Source: Acidimicrobiia bacterium
GTDB taxonomy: Bacteria > Actinomycetota > Acidimicrobiia > Acidimicrobiales > CATQHL01
Length of the DNA: 64,000 nucleotides
NCBI GenBank assembly: GCA_009835395.1
Contig: VXXM01000035.1
Span: forward strand, 1-64,000
Direction: 5' to 3'
In this document: piece by piece, positions 1-8,553 of the stretch
Position numbering within the stretch: position 1 is the first letter of the stretch
Layout of the letters: every line of letters begins with the position of its first letter
Notes under the pieces: model-generated
Databases searched by the model: none
Told to the model about the DNA's origin: nothing
Seen by the model: the letters and a program-made list of their open reading frames with translations, nothing else
Program-made: the position numbers and the translations under genes

Positions 1-20
1 GTCGGCTGCGTCTGTTGTGA

Positions 21-503
21 ATACGTGACCGGCGGCGCCGCTACGCGGCCGCCTGCGGGGGCACCGTGGGCGACGACCGGGGCCGTTTGCCCGCCCCGGT
101 CGGCCGCTCGGGCCGCCGACCCGCGCAGATGGCGGTGACCGAGCGCGGGCGCCCGGCTCGGACGCGCTACGAGGTGCGCCGCCGCTACGGTTCGCCGGCC
201 CCGGTGACGCATCTGCGGTGCCGGCTGGAGACGGGGAGAACCCACCAGATCCGGGTGCACCTGGCGGCGATCGGCCATCCCCTGCTCGGCGACGAGGTCT
301 ACGGGACGGTCCCGAAGGTAGGAAGCCCGACGGTAGGAGGCTCGGCCGTAGGTGGTCCGGCGGCGAAGGCGGCGCTGCGGCTCGACCGCCCGGCCCTCCA
401 CGCCGCCCTGCTGGGATTCGACCACCCCACCGGCGGCCGGGAGATGCTTTTCGAGTCGGCCCTGCCCGCCGACCTCGAAGCCGTTCTGGCTGCCCTGTCC
501 TAG
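21..503 (+). CDS. RluA-family pseudouridine synthase, 3' part (5' end missing or broken)
   Basis: This is the C-terminal part of an RluA/RluD-type enzyme that isomerises uridine to pseudouridine in ribosomal RNA. The family signature is clear: TRYEV, then RLETGRTHQIRVHL, then GHPLLGDEVYG. Family-like residues reach back to about base 21 (RRRRYAAAC resembles the segment before the catalytic domain's second half), but TGA lies in frame at 18-20, so the frame cannot continue upstream as written. A GTG at 66 could start a shorter product, but that would cut into the conserved domain and lose the catalytic Asp region. The break is either a frameshift near the window edge, a real pseudogene, or low-quality terminal sequence. 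Its stop shares CTAG (500-503) with the convergent regulator. Family is confident; status is uncertain. Confidence 0.7.
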   Translation: MRDRRRRYAAACGGTVGDDRGRLPAPVGRSGRRPAQMAVTERGRPARTRYEVRRRYGSPAPVTHLRCRLETGRTHQIRVHLAAIGHPLLGDEVYGTVPKVGSPTVGGSAVGGPAAKAALRLDRPALHAALLGFDHPTGGREMLFESALPADLEAVLAALS

Positions 504-967
504 CGCGGTTCGGTGGCCGGAGCGGCGGGGGCCGCGTCGGGCCAGGGCGCGGTGCCGCCGGCAATGGCGGCGATGTCGGCGAGGCTGAACGAGGACAGCA
601 GTCGCCGCATCTCGGTTCCCACCGCGGCCCACACCGCCAGCAGCACGCACTGCCCCTCGTGGTCGCAGGCCCCGTCCTTGTGCGGCTCGCCGAAGTCGTC
701 GGCCACGATCGGCGCCTCCACGGCACTCACGATCTCGCTCAGGTAGATCTGGTCGGGCGGGCGTGCCAGCCGGTAGCCGCCGCCGACGCCGCGCTTGGAC
801 AGCACCAGGCCGGCGCCCTTGAGTGCCAGCAGGATCTGCTCCAGGTACGGCTGGGGGAGTCCGGTGCGGTCGGCGATGTCGCGAGCCGACTGCGGTGCGC
901 CGGCCTCGTGCAGGGTGAGCGAGAGCAGCGCCCGGCTGGCGTAGTCCGCCCGCGTGGAGACCTTCAC
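500..967 (-). CDS. Rrf2-family transcriptional regulator
   Basis: A 155-residue Rrf2 protein. An N-terminal winged helix (MKVSTRADYASRALLSL, then SARDIADRTGLPQPYLEQIL, then KRGVGGGYRLARP in the wing) is followed by a dimerisation helix. IscR- and RsrR-like members carry three cluster-binding cysteines spaced C-x5-C-x5-C. Here the first two are present (Cys101 and Cys107 in CDHEGQC) but the third position is Trp, so cluster binding, if any, must use another ligand. The GTG start is supported by a TANNNT box 7 bases upstream. No FeS assembly genes are adjacent, so the target is unknown. Expected role: cytoplasmic DNA-binding redox or metal sensor (inference). Confidence 0.88.
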   Translation of the reverse strand: MKVSTRADYASRALLSLTLHEAGAPQSARDIADRTGLPQPYLEQILLALKGAGLVLSKRGVGGGYRLARPPDQIYLSEIVSAVEAPIVADDFGEPHKDGACDHEGQCVLLAVWAAVGTEMRRLLSSFSLADIAAIAGGTAPWPDAAPAAPATEPR

Positions 968-974
968 GCCTGCG

Positions 975-980
975 AGCGTA
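975..980 (-). promoter_or_regulatory. -10 box (TACGCT) for the Rrf2 gene, leaderless
   Basis: TACGCT on the minus strand ends 7 bases before the GTG start at 967. This puts transcription start at or next to the start codon. Confidence 0.4.
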
Positions 981-1075
981 CCGGCTCACCGGAAGGCGAT
1001 CGCCGGCCGCCGGAGGCGCCGCCGGGCCGCTAGCGTCACAGCACCCGACCTGTCCCGAGCCCGGAGCCGGCAAGC

Positions 1076-1573
1076 ATGACCTCCGACAGCGAGCACAGTC
1101 CGACCGAGCCGGAGCGCGCCGAGATCGTGGCGCCCGAGGATGCCACCGAACCGCAGGGCGACGCCATCGAGCAACCGGCCAAGGTGATGCGCGTCGGGGC
1201 CATGCTGCGCGGCCTGCTCGAGGAGGTTCGCGAGGCGCCGCTCGACGAGCGCAGCCGCGACCGGCTGCGGGAGATCTACGAGATCTCGCTGCAGGAGCTG
1301 GGCTCGGCCGTCTCGGCGGACCTGCGGGAGGAGTTGGAGCGCCTGGCACAGCCCTTCCCCGACGCCGAGGTGCCCACGGAGGCGGAACTGCGCATCGCCA
1401 AGGCGCAGCTGGTGGGCTGGATGGAGGGGCTCATCCAGGGCATCCAGGCGACGCTGTACGCCCAGCAGGTGCTCGCCCGGAGGCAGCTGGCGGATATGCG
1501 GGGCCAGTTGCCGCCGTTCCGGGGTGCCGACGAGCAGCGACCGGCCGAGGAGCGGCCCGGCACGTATCTCTAG
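1076..1573 (+). CDS. bpa: bacterial proteasome activator Bpa/PafE
   Basis: A 165-residue protein of the Bpa (PafE, DUF2587) family. These proteins form a dodecameric ring that opens the actinobacterial 20S proteasome without ATP and feeds it loosely folded proteins. The conserved core is seen as VMRVGAMLRGLLEEVR, LREIYEISLQELGSAVS, LREELERL and AKAQLVGWMEGLIQGIQ, a four-helix arrangement. The C-terminus ends GTYL; the mycobacterial protein ends GQYL, the motif that docks in the proteasome alpha ring, so the Tyr-Leu end is kept. The first ~35 residues are acidic and probably disordered. The proteasome core genes are not in the window. A TAGCGT box at 1031-1036 may be the promoter. Confidence 0.9.
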   Translation: MTSDSEHSPTEPERAEIVAPEDATEPQGDAIEQPAKVMRVGAMLRGLLEEVREAPLDERSRDRLREIYEISLQELGSAVSADLREELERLAQPFPDAEVPTEAELRIAKAQLVGWMEGLIQGIQATLYAQQVLARRQLADMRGQLPPFRGADEQRPAEERPGTYL

Positions 1574-1582
1574 GAGTCTCTA

Positions 1583-1601
1583 GGAGGCGGGACCCGCCTC
1601 C
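1583..1601 (+). terminator. GC-rich hairpin after bpa
   Basis: GGAGGCG (1583-1589) pairs with CGCCTCC (1595-1601) around a GGACC loop, ten bases after the bpa stop. There is no T-run, as is usual for actinobacterial terminators, so function is inferred. Confidence 0.45.
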
Positions 1602-1760
1602 GCACCCCCCAGCGCGCCGCGGTTCCGCAGCGCACCGCAGCTCCACGGCGCCATGCGCGCGTGCGGTCCGCAGCCGACTATGGTCGGCGCTGAAACGACA
1701 TCGCTGTGATTTGTCCACAGGGAGGTGGGGACCTCGTGGGGACAGTCTGGGGAGCCGACG

Positions 1761-4700
1761 ATGCCTGACAGCTTCGTTCACCTGCACACCCACACCGAGT
1801 ACTCCATGCTCGACGGCGCCTCGCGCGTCGATGCGCTCGTGGCCGCCGCCGCGGCCGACGGCCAGCCGGCGCTCGGGATCACCGATCACGGGAACCTCTA
1901 CGGCATCGTCCCGTTCTACAAGGCCTGCCGCGCCGGCGGCGTCAAGCCGATCCTGGGGATCGAGGCCTACATGGCGCACGAGAGCCGCCACGAGCGTCCG
2001 GCCCGGCGCGGCAAGGTGGACGACAGCGGCGGCGAGACCGCCACCGGGGACAAGCTCTACTACCACCTGACGCTGCTGGCGGAGAACGAGGCCGGCTACC
2101 GCAACCTCATCCAGATCGCCAGCCGCGCCTTCCTGGAGGGCTACTACTACAAGCCGAAGGTGGATTGGGAGGTGCTGGCCGACCATTCCGAGGGAATCCT
2201 GGCGAGCACCGGCTGTCTCGGGAGCCACGTCTGCCAGGCGCTGCTCCAGGACGATTTCGACAGGGCGCTCGGCCATGCGGGGCGCCTGCGGGACATCTTC
2301 GGTCGCGGCGGCACTTTCGTGGAACTCCAGGATCACGGCATCGAGGCTCAGCAGCACATCATGCCGCACCTGCTGGAGATCTCCCGGCGCCTCGACCTGC
2401 CCCTGCTGGCCACGAACGACAGCCACTACACGCACCGCAGCGATGCGGTCGCGCACGACGCCCTGCTCTGCGTGCAGACCGGAAGCGTCCGCAGCGACCC
2501 GAACCGCTTCAAGTTCGGCGGCGACGAGCACTTCCTGAAGTCGGCGGCGGAAATGCGCAGGCTCTTCGGCGAGCTGCCGGGGGCCTGTGACAGCACGCTG
2601 GACATCGCCGAGCGCTGCAACATCGAGATCGGCTTCGGCGACATCAAGCTGCCGCCGTTCCCCGTGCCCGAGGGCTTCGGCGACGCCGACGAGTACCTGG
2701 CGCATCTCACCCTGGAGGGGGCGCGGTCCCGCTGGGGCGCCGAACTGCCCGCGGCCACCTCCGACCGCCTCGCCTACGAGTTGCAGGTGATCGCCACGAT
2801 GGGCTTCGCCTCGTACTTCCTGATCGTCTGGGACCTCATCCGCTACGCCCGGTCCGCCGGCATCCGCGTGGGCCCCGGTCGGGGCAGCGCGGCAGGCTGC
2901 GCCGTCTCCTACTGCCTCGGCATCACCAGCATCGACCCGCTGCGGTACGACCTGCTGTTCGAGCGGTTCCTGAACCCGGGTCGGCGCCAGATGCCCGACA
3001 TCGACATGGACTTCGACTCCCGCTACCGCGACGACCTGATCCGCTACGCGGCGGAACGCTACGGGCGGGACCACGTGGCACAGATCATCACCTTCTCCAC
3101 CATCAAGGGCCGCGCCGCGGTGCGCGATGCGGCGCGGGTGCTCGACCGCCCCTACGCCGTCGGCGACCGGATCGCCAAGGCGGTCCCCGAGCCGATCATG
3201 GGGCGGACGACCCCGTTGACCGCCTGCCTGGAGCGCGACAGCGCCTACAGCGCCGGCTACGACCTGGCCGGGGACCTGCGCACCATGTACGCCGAGGATC
3301 CCCAGGCGCGCGAAGTCATCGACGTGGCCATGGGCCTCGAAGGGCTCCGCCGCCAGGACGGCATCCACGCCGCCGCCGTGGTGATCTCGCCCGACCCCCT
3401 CACGACTCACGTCCCCATCCAGCGCAAGCCGGCGGACCGCCAGGGGAACACCGAGGCGCCCATCGTCACCCAGTACGACATGGACGTGGTCGAGGAGCTG
3501 GGTCTCCTGAAGATGGACTTCCTCGGCCTGCGGACTCTGGACGTCATCACCGACACGGTGACCCACGTGGCGCGCCTGCGCGGCCTCGACCTGGACATCG
3601 AGGGGCTGCCCCTGGACGACGCCCGCACCTACGAGATGCTGCAGGGAGGCGACACCACCGGCATCTTCCAGCTGGAGAGTCCGCCGGTGCGCGCCCTGCT
3701 GCGCTCCATGCTGCCGAGCGACATCAACGACGTGGCCGCGCTGGTGGCCCTCTACCGGCCGGGTCCGATGAAGGACAACATGCACATCGCCTACGCCGAC
3801 CGCAAGACGGGCCGGGCGGAGGTGAGGCTGCTGCACTCCGAGGCGGAGGAGATCCTGGCCGACACCTACGGGCTCATGATCTACCAGGAGTCCATGATGC
3901 GGATCGCCCAGGTCTTCGCCGGCTACAGCCTCGAGGAGGCCGACAACCTGCGCAAGGCCTGCGGCAAGAAGATCCGCGAGAAGATGGCGGAGGAGAAGGA
4001 GAAGTTCATCGACGGCTGCGAGGCCACCGGCTTCGGCCGGCGGGTCGGGGAGCAGTGGTGGAACCAGATCGAGCCGTTCGCCGACTACGCCTTCAACAAG
4101 AGCCACTCCTACGCCTACGGCCTCCTCGCCTACCAGACCGCCTATCTGAAGGCGAACTACCCGGTCGAGTACATGGCCGCGCTGCTCACCAGCGTGCGCG
4201 ACAAGATGGAGCGTCTCACGCCGTACCTGCTGGAGTGCCGCCTGCAGGACATCGACGTGGTGGTGCCCGGCATCAACGAGTCGTTCTCGGACTTCACGCC
4301 ACAGTTGGACCCTGCTGCGCCGGATCGGGGGCGCATCCTGTTCGGACTCTCGGCGGTACGGAACGTGGGAGCGGGCGACGCGGCCCACATCATCGCGGCG
4401 CGGGACGAGGGGGGCCCGTTCGGCGACTTCGACGACTTCTGCGACAGGGTCGATCCCTCGGTCCTCAACAAGCGAACCGTCGCCTCCCTCATCAAGGCCG
4501 GCGCCTTCGACTCTCTGGGCCATCCGCGGCAGGGCCTGCTGAACGTGCACAGCCGCACGGTCGACGCGTCGATGGCGGAGCGGCGCGATCGGGAGGCCGG
4601 CGTGTTGAGCCTCTTCGGCGACGCCGGCGTCTCCACCGGCTACAGCGCCAAGCCCGTCGTGCCGGACACCCACGCCCCCCGCGAGCGCATGCTGGCCGAC

Positions 4701-5288
4701 GAGAAGGAGATGCTGGGGCTCTACATCAGCGACCATCCCCTTGCCGGTATCGAGCACCTGCTGGTGGCGAGGCGCGACCGCAGCGTCGCCGAGTTGGCGG
4801 AACTCTCCGACGGGGAGATCGTCACCGTGGCCGGCGCCATCACGTCCCTGGTGCGCCGCCAGACGCGCAGCGGCGCGCACATGGCGACCTTCACGCTCGA
4901 CGACCGCACCGGGATGATCCCGGTGACGGTCTTTCCGAGAGCCCTGGAGGCGCAGGACGGGCTGCTCGCCGACGAGGAGGTCGTGTTGCTGAAGGCTCGC
5001 CTGGACCGGCGAGAGGAGGAGCCCAAGCTCATCAGCATGGACATGGAGGGCTTCGCCAACGAGACCCGCGGGGCACTGCGCCTGCACTTCCCCCCGGCCG
5101 GCGTGGACGCCGATCAGATGCTGGCCCTCAAGCGGCTCCTGAGCACCCACGGCGGCCACTCGCCCGTCGAGATCCTCGTCGGCAAGGGACATCTGCTGCA
5201 GCTTCCCCAGGAGTACCACGTCGACATCGAGGGGGGACTGGTGCCCGAGCTGCGGCAACTGCTGGGAGTCAGGGCCGTGCAGGTCTGA
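1761..5288 (+). CDS. dnaE: DNA polymerase III alpha subunit
   Basis: A 1175-residue DnaE1-type replicative polymerase, which extends DNA at the fork. Order of domains: N-terminal PHP domain (HLHTHTEYSMLDG near residue 7), the polymerase core with GPGRGSAAG and the catalytic carboxylates PDIDMDFD (Asp413/Asp415), fingers and thumb, tandem helix-hairpin-helix (VLNKRTVASLIKAGAFD), and a C-terminal OB fold (VTVAGAITSLVRRQTRSG). I chose ATG at 1761, which has GGAG six bases upstream and starts right at the PHP domain; an upstream GTG at 1725 adds 12 unconserved residues. A TATGGT box at 1679-1684 could be the promoter, giving a leader of about 70 bases. Length is normal for the family. Confidence 0.97.
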   Translation: MPDSFVHLHTHTEYSMLDGASRVDALVAAAAADGQPALGITDHGNLYGIVPFYKACRAGGVKPILGIEAYMAHESRHERPARRGKVDDSGGETATGDKLYYHLTLLAENEAGYRNLIQIASRAFLEGYYYKPKVDWEVLADHSEGILASTGCLGSHVCQALLQDDFDRALGHAGRLRDIFGRGGTFVELQDHGIEAQQHIMPHLLEISRRLDLPLLATNDSHYTHRSDAVAHDALLCVQTGSVRSDPNRFKFGGDEHFLKSAAEMRRLFGELPGACDSTLDIAERCNIEIGFGDIKLPPFPVPEGFGDADEYLAHLTLEGARSRWGAELPAATSDRLAYELQVIATMGFASYFLIVWDLIRYARSAGIRVGPGRGSAAGCAVSYCLGITSIDPLRYDLLFERFLNPGRRQMPDIDMDFDSRYRDDLIRYAAERYGRDHVAQIITFSTIKGRAAVRDAARVLDRPYAVGDRIAKAVPEPIMGRTTPLTACLERDSAYSAGYDLAGDLRTMYAEDPQAREVIDVAMGLEGLRRQDGIHAAAVVISPDPLTTHVPIQRKPADRQGNTEAPIVTQYDMDVVEELGLLKMDFLGLRTLDVITDTVTHVARLRGLDLDIEGLPLDDARTYEMLQGGDTTGIFQLESPPVRALLRSMLPSDINDVAALVALYRPGPMKDNMHIAYADRKTGRAEVRLLHSEAEEILADTYGLMIYQESMMRIAQVFAGYSLEEADNLRKACGKKIREKMAEEKEKFIDGCEATGFGRRVGEQWWNQIEPFADYAFNKSHSYAYGLLAYQTAYLKANYPVEYMAALLTSVRDKMERLTPYLLECRLQDIDVVVPGINESFSDFTPQLDPAAPDRGRILFGLSAVRNVGAGDAAHIIAARDEGGPFGDFDDFCDRVDPSVLNKRTVASLIKAGAFDSLGHPRQGLLNVHSRTVDASMAERRDREAGVLSLFGDAGVSTGYSAKPVVPDTHAPRERMLADEKEMLGLYISDHPLAGIEHLLVARRDRSVAELAELSDGEIVTVAGAITSLVRRQTRSGAHMATFTLDDRTGMIPVTVFPRALEAQDGLLADEEVVLLKARLDRREEEPKLISMDMEGFANETRGALRLHFPPAGVDADQMLALKRLLSTHGGHSPVEILVGKGHLLQLPQEYHVDIEGGLVPELRQLLGVRAVQV

Positions 5289-5388
5289 TCGCTGCCCGGG
5301 TCGGTTTGCACGCGGCCGTCCGGCACACTGGACTATTGGGCGATCCACCCTGTGATCGGTGTGGCCGGATAGCGACAAGGCGGCGACA

Positions 5389-6060
5389 ATGGCAGTTGAG
5401 GTCGAGAGCAGGGACTGCACCGCGGTCAGCGATGCCGAACTCGAGGCGATGGCCGATCTCTGCGCGGAAGGTCCGAATCCCTTCACGGTCGGGTTCCTCT
5501 CCAAGCAGACCGAGCTCTGGGTACTGCTGACCGAGGCACGCGAAGGCAGCCGGCTGCGCGGGTTCGTGTTCTCAACCCTCGAGCGCATCGGCGGCACGCC
5601 GGTCGTGATCCTCGGGGCGGGATCGGTGGCCCGCACCTCCCGGCGCAGCACGGTCCTGCAGGCGCTGGTGGCCGAGCAACTGCACCGAGCGGTCATGGCC
5701 TTCCCCGACGAGGACGTGCTGATGGGGGTGCGGATGAACGATCCCTCCACGTGCGAGGTGTTCAAGGTGCTGAGCAACGTGATCCCCCGGCCGGGCCACA
5801 GTGCCAACGGCGAGGAACGGGCATGGGGTCGGCGGCTGGCGAAGCGCTACCGGATCGGCAACAGCGCCTATGACCCGCGCTCCTTCATGGCGACCGGTGA
5901 CGGCGGGCAGCCGGCCGTGCTCGACTACGAGACTCTGCGGCCCGAGCGGACCGATCCGGCGCTCGTGGACATGTTCGCGCCGCTGCAGCGCCAGCGGGGC
6001 GACTCGCTGGTGGCCGTGGCCTGGGCGACGGCAGGGCGGTTGCAGCGCTACGGCGATTGA
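5389..6060 (+). CDS. conserved hypothetical protein, possibly GNAT-like
   Basis: A 223-residue soluble protein with no family I can name. The middle (WVLLTEAREGSRLRGFVFST, then an ILGAGSVARTSRRSTVL segment and a helix) resembles the beta-strand/helix alternation of GNAT acyltransferases, but the acyl-CoA loop R/Q-x-x-G-x-G/A is not clear, so this is only a guess. No signal peptide or membrane segment. It lies 100 bases after dnaE and 43 bases before a nitroreductase. ATG at 5389 is preferred over GTG 5359, whose extra ten residues look non-coding. Function unknown. Confidence 0.7.
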   Translation: MAVEVESRDCTAVSDAELEAMADLCAEGPNPFTVGFLSKQTELWVLLTEAREGSRLRGFVFSTLERIGGTPVVILGAGSVARTSRRSTVLQALVAEQLHRAVMAFPDEDVLMGVRMNDPSTCEVFKVLSNVIPRPGHSANGEERAWGRRLAKRYRIGNSAYDPRSFMATGDGGQPAVLDYETLRPERTDPALVDMFAPLQRQRGDSLVAVAWATAGRLQRYGD

Positions 6061-6103
6061 GTCCCCGCGGCGCTGAACCCGCAGCGGGGAGGCGCGGCCG
6101 GCC

Positions 6104-6727
6104 GTGAACCTCGGCGAGTTGCTCGCGGCACGCCACATGACGAGGAGCTTCGATCCTCGCCCCTTGGACAGCGCCCTTCTCGAGGAACTGTGCCTGCTGG
6201 CGCGGCGTGCGCCGTCGGCGGGCTTCGCTCAGGGCACCGAGTTCATCATCCTGGAGGGCCCCGAGACGCTGGCAGCCTTCTGGGATCTCACGCTGCCGCC
6301 CGAGCGGCGCTCCGGGTTCGCCTGGCCCGGCCTTCTGCAGGCGCCCGCCCTGGTCCTGCCGGCGGCCGACAGCCGCCGCTACCTTGCCCGCTACCGCGAG
6401 GGGGACAAGGCGTCGGGCACGGCCGGCGGCCTCGGCGAGTCGACCCGGGCCTGGCCGGTGCCGTACTGGCTGATCGACTGCGCGTTCGTCGTGCAGAACC
6501 TGCTGCTGGCGGCGACCGAGCGCGGTCTCGGGGCGCTGTTCTTCGGCCTGTTCGACGGGGAGGCCGAAGTGCGCGCCGCTCTGCGGGTCCCCGAGGGGGT
6601 CGAGCTATTGGGTGTCGTGGCGCTGGGCCGGCCGGCTCCCGACCGCCCGAGCAGCTCGCTGGCACGCGGCTGGCGGGATCCCGATGAGATCCTGCACTGG
6701 GGGTGCTGGAGTGCCCCCCGGCGCTAG
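6104..6727 (+). CDS. nitroreductase-family oxidoreductase
   Basis: A 207-residue flavoprotein of the nitroreductase superfamily, which binds FMN as a dimer and reduces nitro, quinone or enone compounds with NAD(P)H. The N-terminal cofactor-binding region reads ARHMTRSFDPRPLD followed by LARRAPSAGFAQG; the central helix is DCAFVVQNLLLAATERGLGA; the C-terminal strand is LLGVVALGRPA. It follows the hypothetical gene by 43 bases and precedes a DUF35/thiolase pair, so it may share a transcript. GTG start. Substrate cannot be deduced. Confidence 0.85.
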   Translation: MNLGELLAARHMTRSFDPRPLDSALLEELCLLARRAPSAGFAQGTEFIILEGPETLAAFWDLTLPPERRSGFAWPGLLQAPALVLPAADSRRYLARYREGDKASGTAGGLGESTRAWPVPYWLIDCAFVVQNLLLAATERGLGALFFGLFDGEAEVRAALRVPEGVELLGVVALGRPAPDRPSSSLARGWRDPDEILHWGCWSAPRR

Positions 6728-6762
6728 TGTTCCTCGCACCGGCTCGAGTCCCGGAGGCTCCG

Positions 6763-7167
6763 ATGGCAAGCGAACGGATTCCCCTGGTCGCCTACCTGGT
6801 GCTCGAACCCGAACCGCACCTCGTGGCGCAGCAGTGCGTCAGGTGCGGTGCCCGCTTCTTCGACCGCCGCAACGCCTGCGGGTCGTGCGGCGGCCGTGAT
6901 TTCGAGCCCGCTCCGGTGGCGGTGACCGGTCATCTGCGGGCGTTCTCCATCGTGCACCGGGCTGCCCCCGGCGTGACGGCGCCCTTCGTCTCGGCGATCG
7001 TCGAGGCCGGCGACGGCACGACCGTCCGCGCCAACCTCGTGGAGGTGCCGCCGGATCCCGCCGAGATCCAACTCGGCATGCCGGTGCGGCTCGTGACCTA
7101 CCCGGCCGGCACCGACAGCGAGGGCACCGAGTGCATCGCCTTCGGGTTCGCCCCTGTGAGCGCCTGA
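6763..7167 (+). CDS. DUF35 zinc-ribbon / OB-fold protein, thiolase partner
   Basis: A 134-residue protein with a rubredoxin-like zinc ribbon (CVRCG at about residue 25, then CGSCGG) followed by an OB fold (GHLRAFSIVHRAAPGVTAPF and PVRLVTYP). Such DUF35 proteins pair with SCP2-type thiolases and help bring acyl-CoA to them; the thiolase is the next gene, 70 bases downstream. ATG is chosen because GGAGGC lies five bases upstream. A TAGTGT box at 6725-6730 may be a promoter. Confidence 0.88.
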   Translation: MASERIPLVAYLVLEPEPHLVAQQCVRCGARFFDRRNACGSCGGRDFEPAPVAVTGHLRAFSIVHRAAPGVTAPFVSAIVEAGDGTTVRANLVEVPPDPAEIQLGMPVRLVTYPAGTDSEGTECIAFGFAPVSA

Positions 7168-7237
7168 TGGCCGGCGCGGACCGCGGCGGCCTCGGGGACC
7201 TCCGGATCGACCCTGCAACCCGATTGAGGAGCCAACC

Positions 7238-8443
7238 ATGAGTGACAGCGTCTGGATTCTCGGTACGTCGATGACCCGGTTCACCCGCCACGAGGGTCGT
7301 GACCTGGTGGACCTGGCCAGCGAGGCGGCGCTGGACGCCCTCGACGACGGCGGCGTGACGGTGCATGACCTCGATGTGCTGGCCTGTGGAACCCTCTTCT
7401 CCGCGAACGCCAGCGTGGGCCAGCAGTTGCTGGGCCAGATCGGCCAGACGGGCATCAGCATCTACAACGTGGCCAACGCCTGCGCGACGGGGGCCACCGC
7501 CGTGCGCGTCGCCCTCATGGCGATCCGCTCCGGGGAGGCCTCGATGGCGCTGGCCCTGGGCGTGGAGAAGATGGGCAAGATGGGACTGCTCGGCAGCCCT
7601 CCCCGGGCCCCCAAGGGCCCCACCACCTACGAGGCCTCGGGCCGCTTCGGGTCGGTTCGGTCGGTGGACGGGCTATTGGGCACCAAGACCATGCCGGGCG
7701 TGTTCGGCCAGGCCGGTATGCGCTACGCCCACGACCATCCCGGCGTGGGCTTCGAGCAGTTCGCCAAGATCGCCCACAAGAACCACCTGCACTCGACGCT
7801 GAACCCGCTGGCGCAGTACCGCAAGGAGTTCAGCCTCGACGAGGTCAAGGCCTCGCCGATGGTGGCCTACCCCAACACGCTGCTGATGTGCTGCCCCACC
7901 GGAGACGGTGCCGCGGCGGCGGTGCTCGTGAGCGAGGAGCGCCTGAGGTCACTCTCGGCGGATCAGCGCCGCCGGGCGGTGAAGATCTCGGCCTCGGTGC
8001 TGACCAGCGATCCGTACGTCGAGGGCGGCCAGGTGCAGCCCGACGTCAACACGCTCACCCGCAACGCCGCCGATGTCGCCTACGAGCAGGCCGGCGTGGG
8101 TCCGGGGGACCTCGACCTGGTGGAGTTGCACGACTGCTTCGCCTCCGCCGAACTCATCCACTACGACAACCTGCGGCTCTGCGAGCCCGGCGGCGCCGGG
8201 GACTTCATCGACTCGGGTGCTCCGTACCGTGACGGCGCCACGCCCGTGAACGTCTCGGGCGGACTCATCTCCAAGGGTCACCCCATCGGTGCCACCGGCG
8301 TGGCCAACATCTACGAGATCGCCACCCACCTGCGCGGCGAGGCGGGCGACCGGCAGATCCCCGATGCCAGGGTGGGTCTGGCACACGTGATCGGGCTGGG
8401 ATCCTCCTGCGGCGTGCACATCCTGGAGCGGTCAGCCGCCTAG
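7238..8443 (+). CDS. thiolase-family acyl-CoA acetyltransferase (SCP2-type)
   Basis: A 401-residue thiolase fold enzyme. The nucleophilic Cys is in NACATGATAVR (about residue 84), HDCFASAEL is the SCP2-thiolase motif, SKGHPIGATG carries the catalytic His, and GLGSSCGVHIL the C-terminal Cys. These enzymes cleave or form beta-ketoacyl-CoA in fatty-acid or sterol side-chain breakdown. Pairing with a DUF35 protein just upstream is the typical arrangement. Start ATG has GAGGAG seven bases upstream. The exact acyl chain cannot be read from sequence. Confidence 0.9.
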   Translation: MSDSVWILGTSMTRFTRHEGRDLVDLASEAALDALDDGGVTVHDLDVLACGTLFSANASVGQQLLGQIGQTGISIYNVANACATGATAVRVALMAIRSGEASMALALGVEKMGKMGLLGSPPRAPKGPTTYEASGRFGSVRSVDGLLGTKTMPGVFGQAGMRYAHDHPGVGFEQFAKIAHKNHLHSTLNPLAQYRKEFSLDEVKASPMVAYPNTLLMCCPTGDGAAAAVLVSEERLRSLSADQRRRAVKISASVLTSDPYVEGGQVQPDVNTLTRNAADVAYEQAGVGPGDLDLVELHDCFASAELIHYDNLRLCEPGGAGDFIDSGAPYRDGATPVNVSGGLISKGHPIGATGVANIYEIATHLRGEAGDRQIPDARVGLAHVIGLGSSCGVHILERSAA

Positions 8444-8472
8444 AGCCGGTCGCGCCCGTCGCTCGGGTCCCG

Positions 8473-8504
8473 CCCGTCATTCCGGCGAAGGCCGGAATGA
8501 CGGG
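8473..8504. terminator. 14-bp perfect hairpin between convergent genes, REP-like
   Basis: Left arm 8473-8486 and right arm 8491-8504 are perfectly complementary around a GAAG loop. It sits between the stops of the thiolase (+) and the YyaL-type gene (-), so it can end both transcripts. The core (ATTCCGGC...GCCGGAAT) recurs at 14045-14064, as in dispersed palindromic repeats found in many genomes. Confidence 0.6.
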
Positions 8505-8553
8505 GCTCCCGGCAGACTGTGGCCGTCCTCGATGCCTCGGGGACTGACGGGGC

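Noticed and set aside
18..20. TGA in the RluA-family gene read as a second selenocysteine codon
   Set aside because: It does not align with a conserved Cys and no SECIS-like hairpin follows; an edge break is simpler.
1431..5807. 1458-residue open frame antisense to dnaE
   Set aside because: It is a shadow of dnaE on the opposite strand; composition is Arg/His/Val-rich with no domain, and dnaE is unmistakable.
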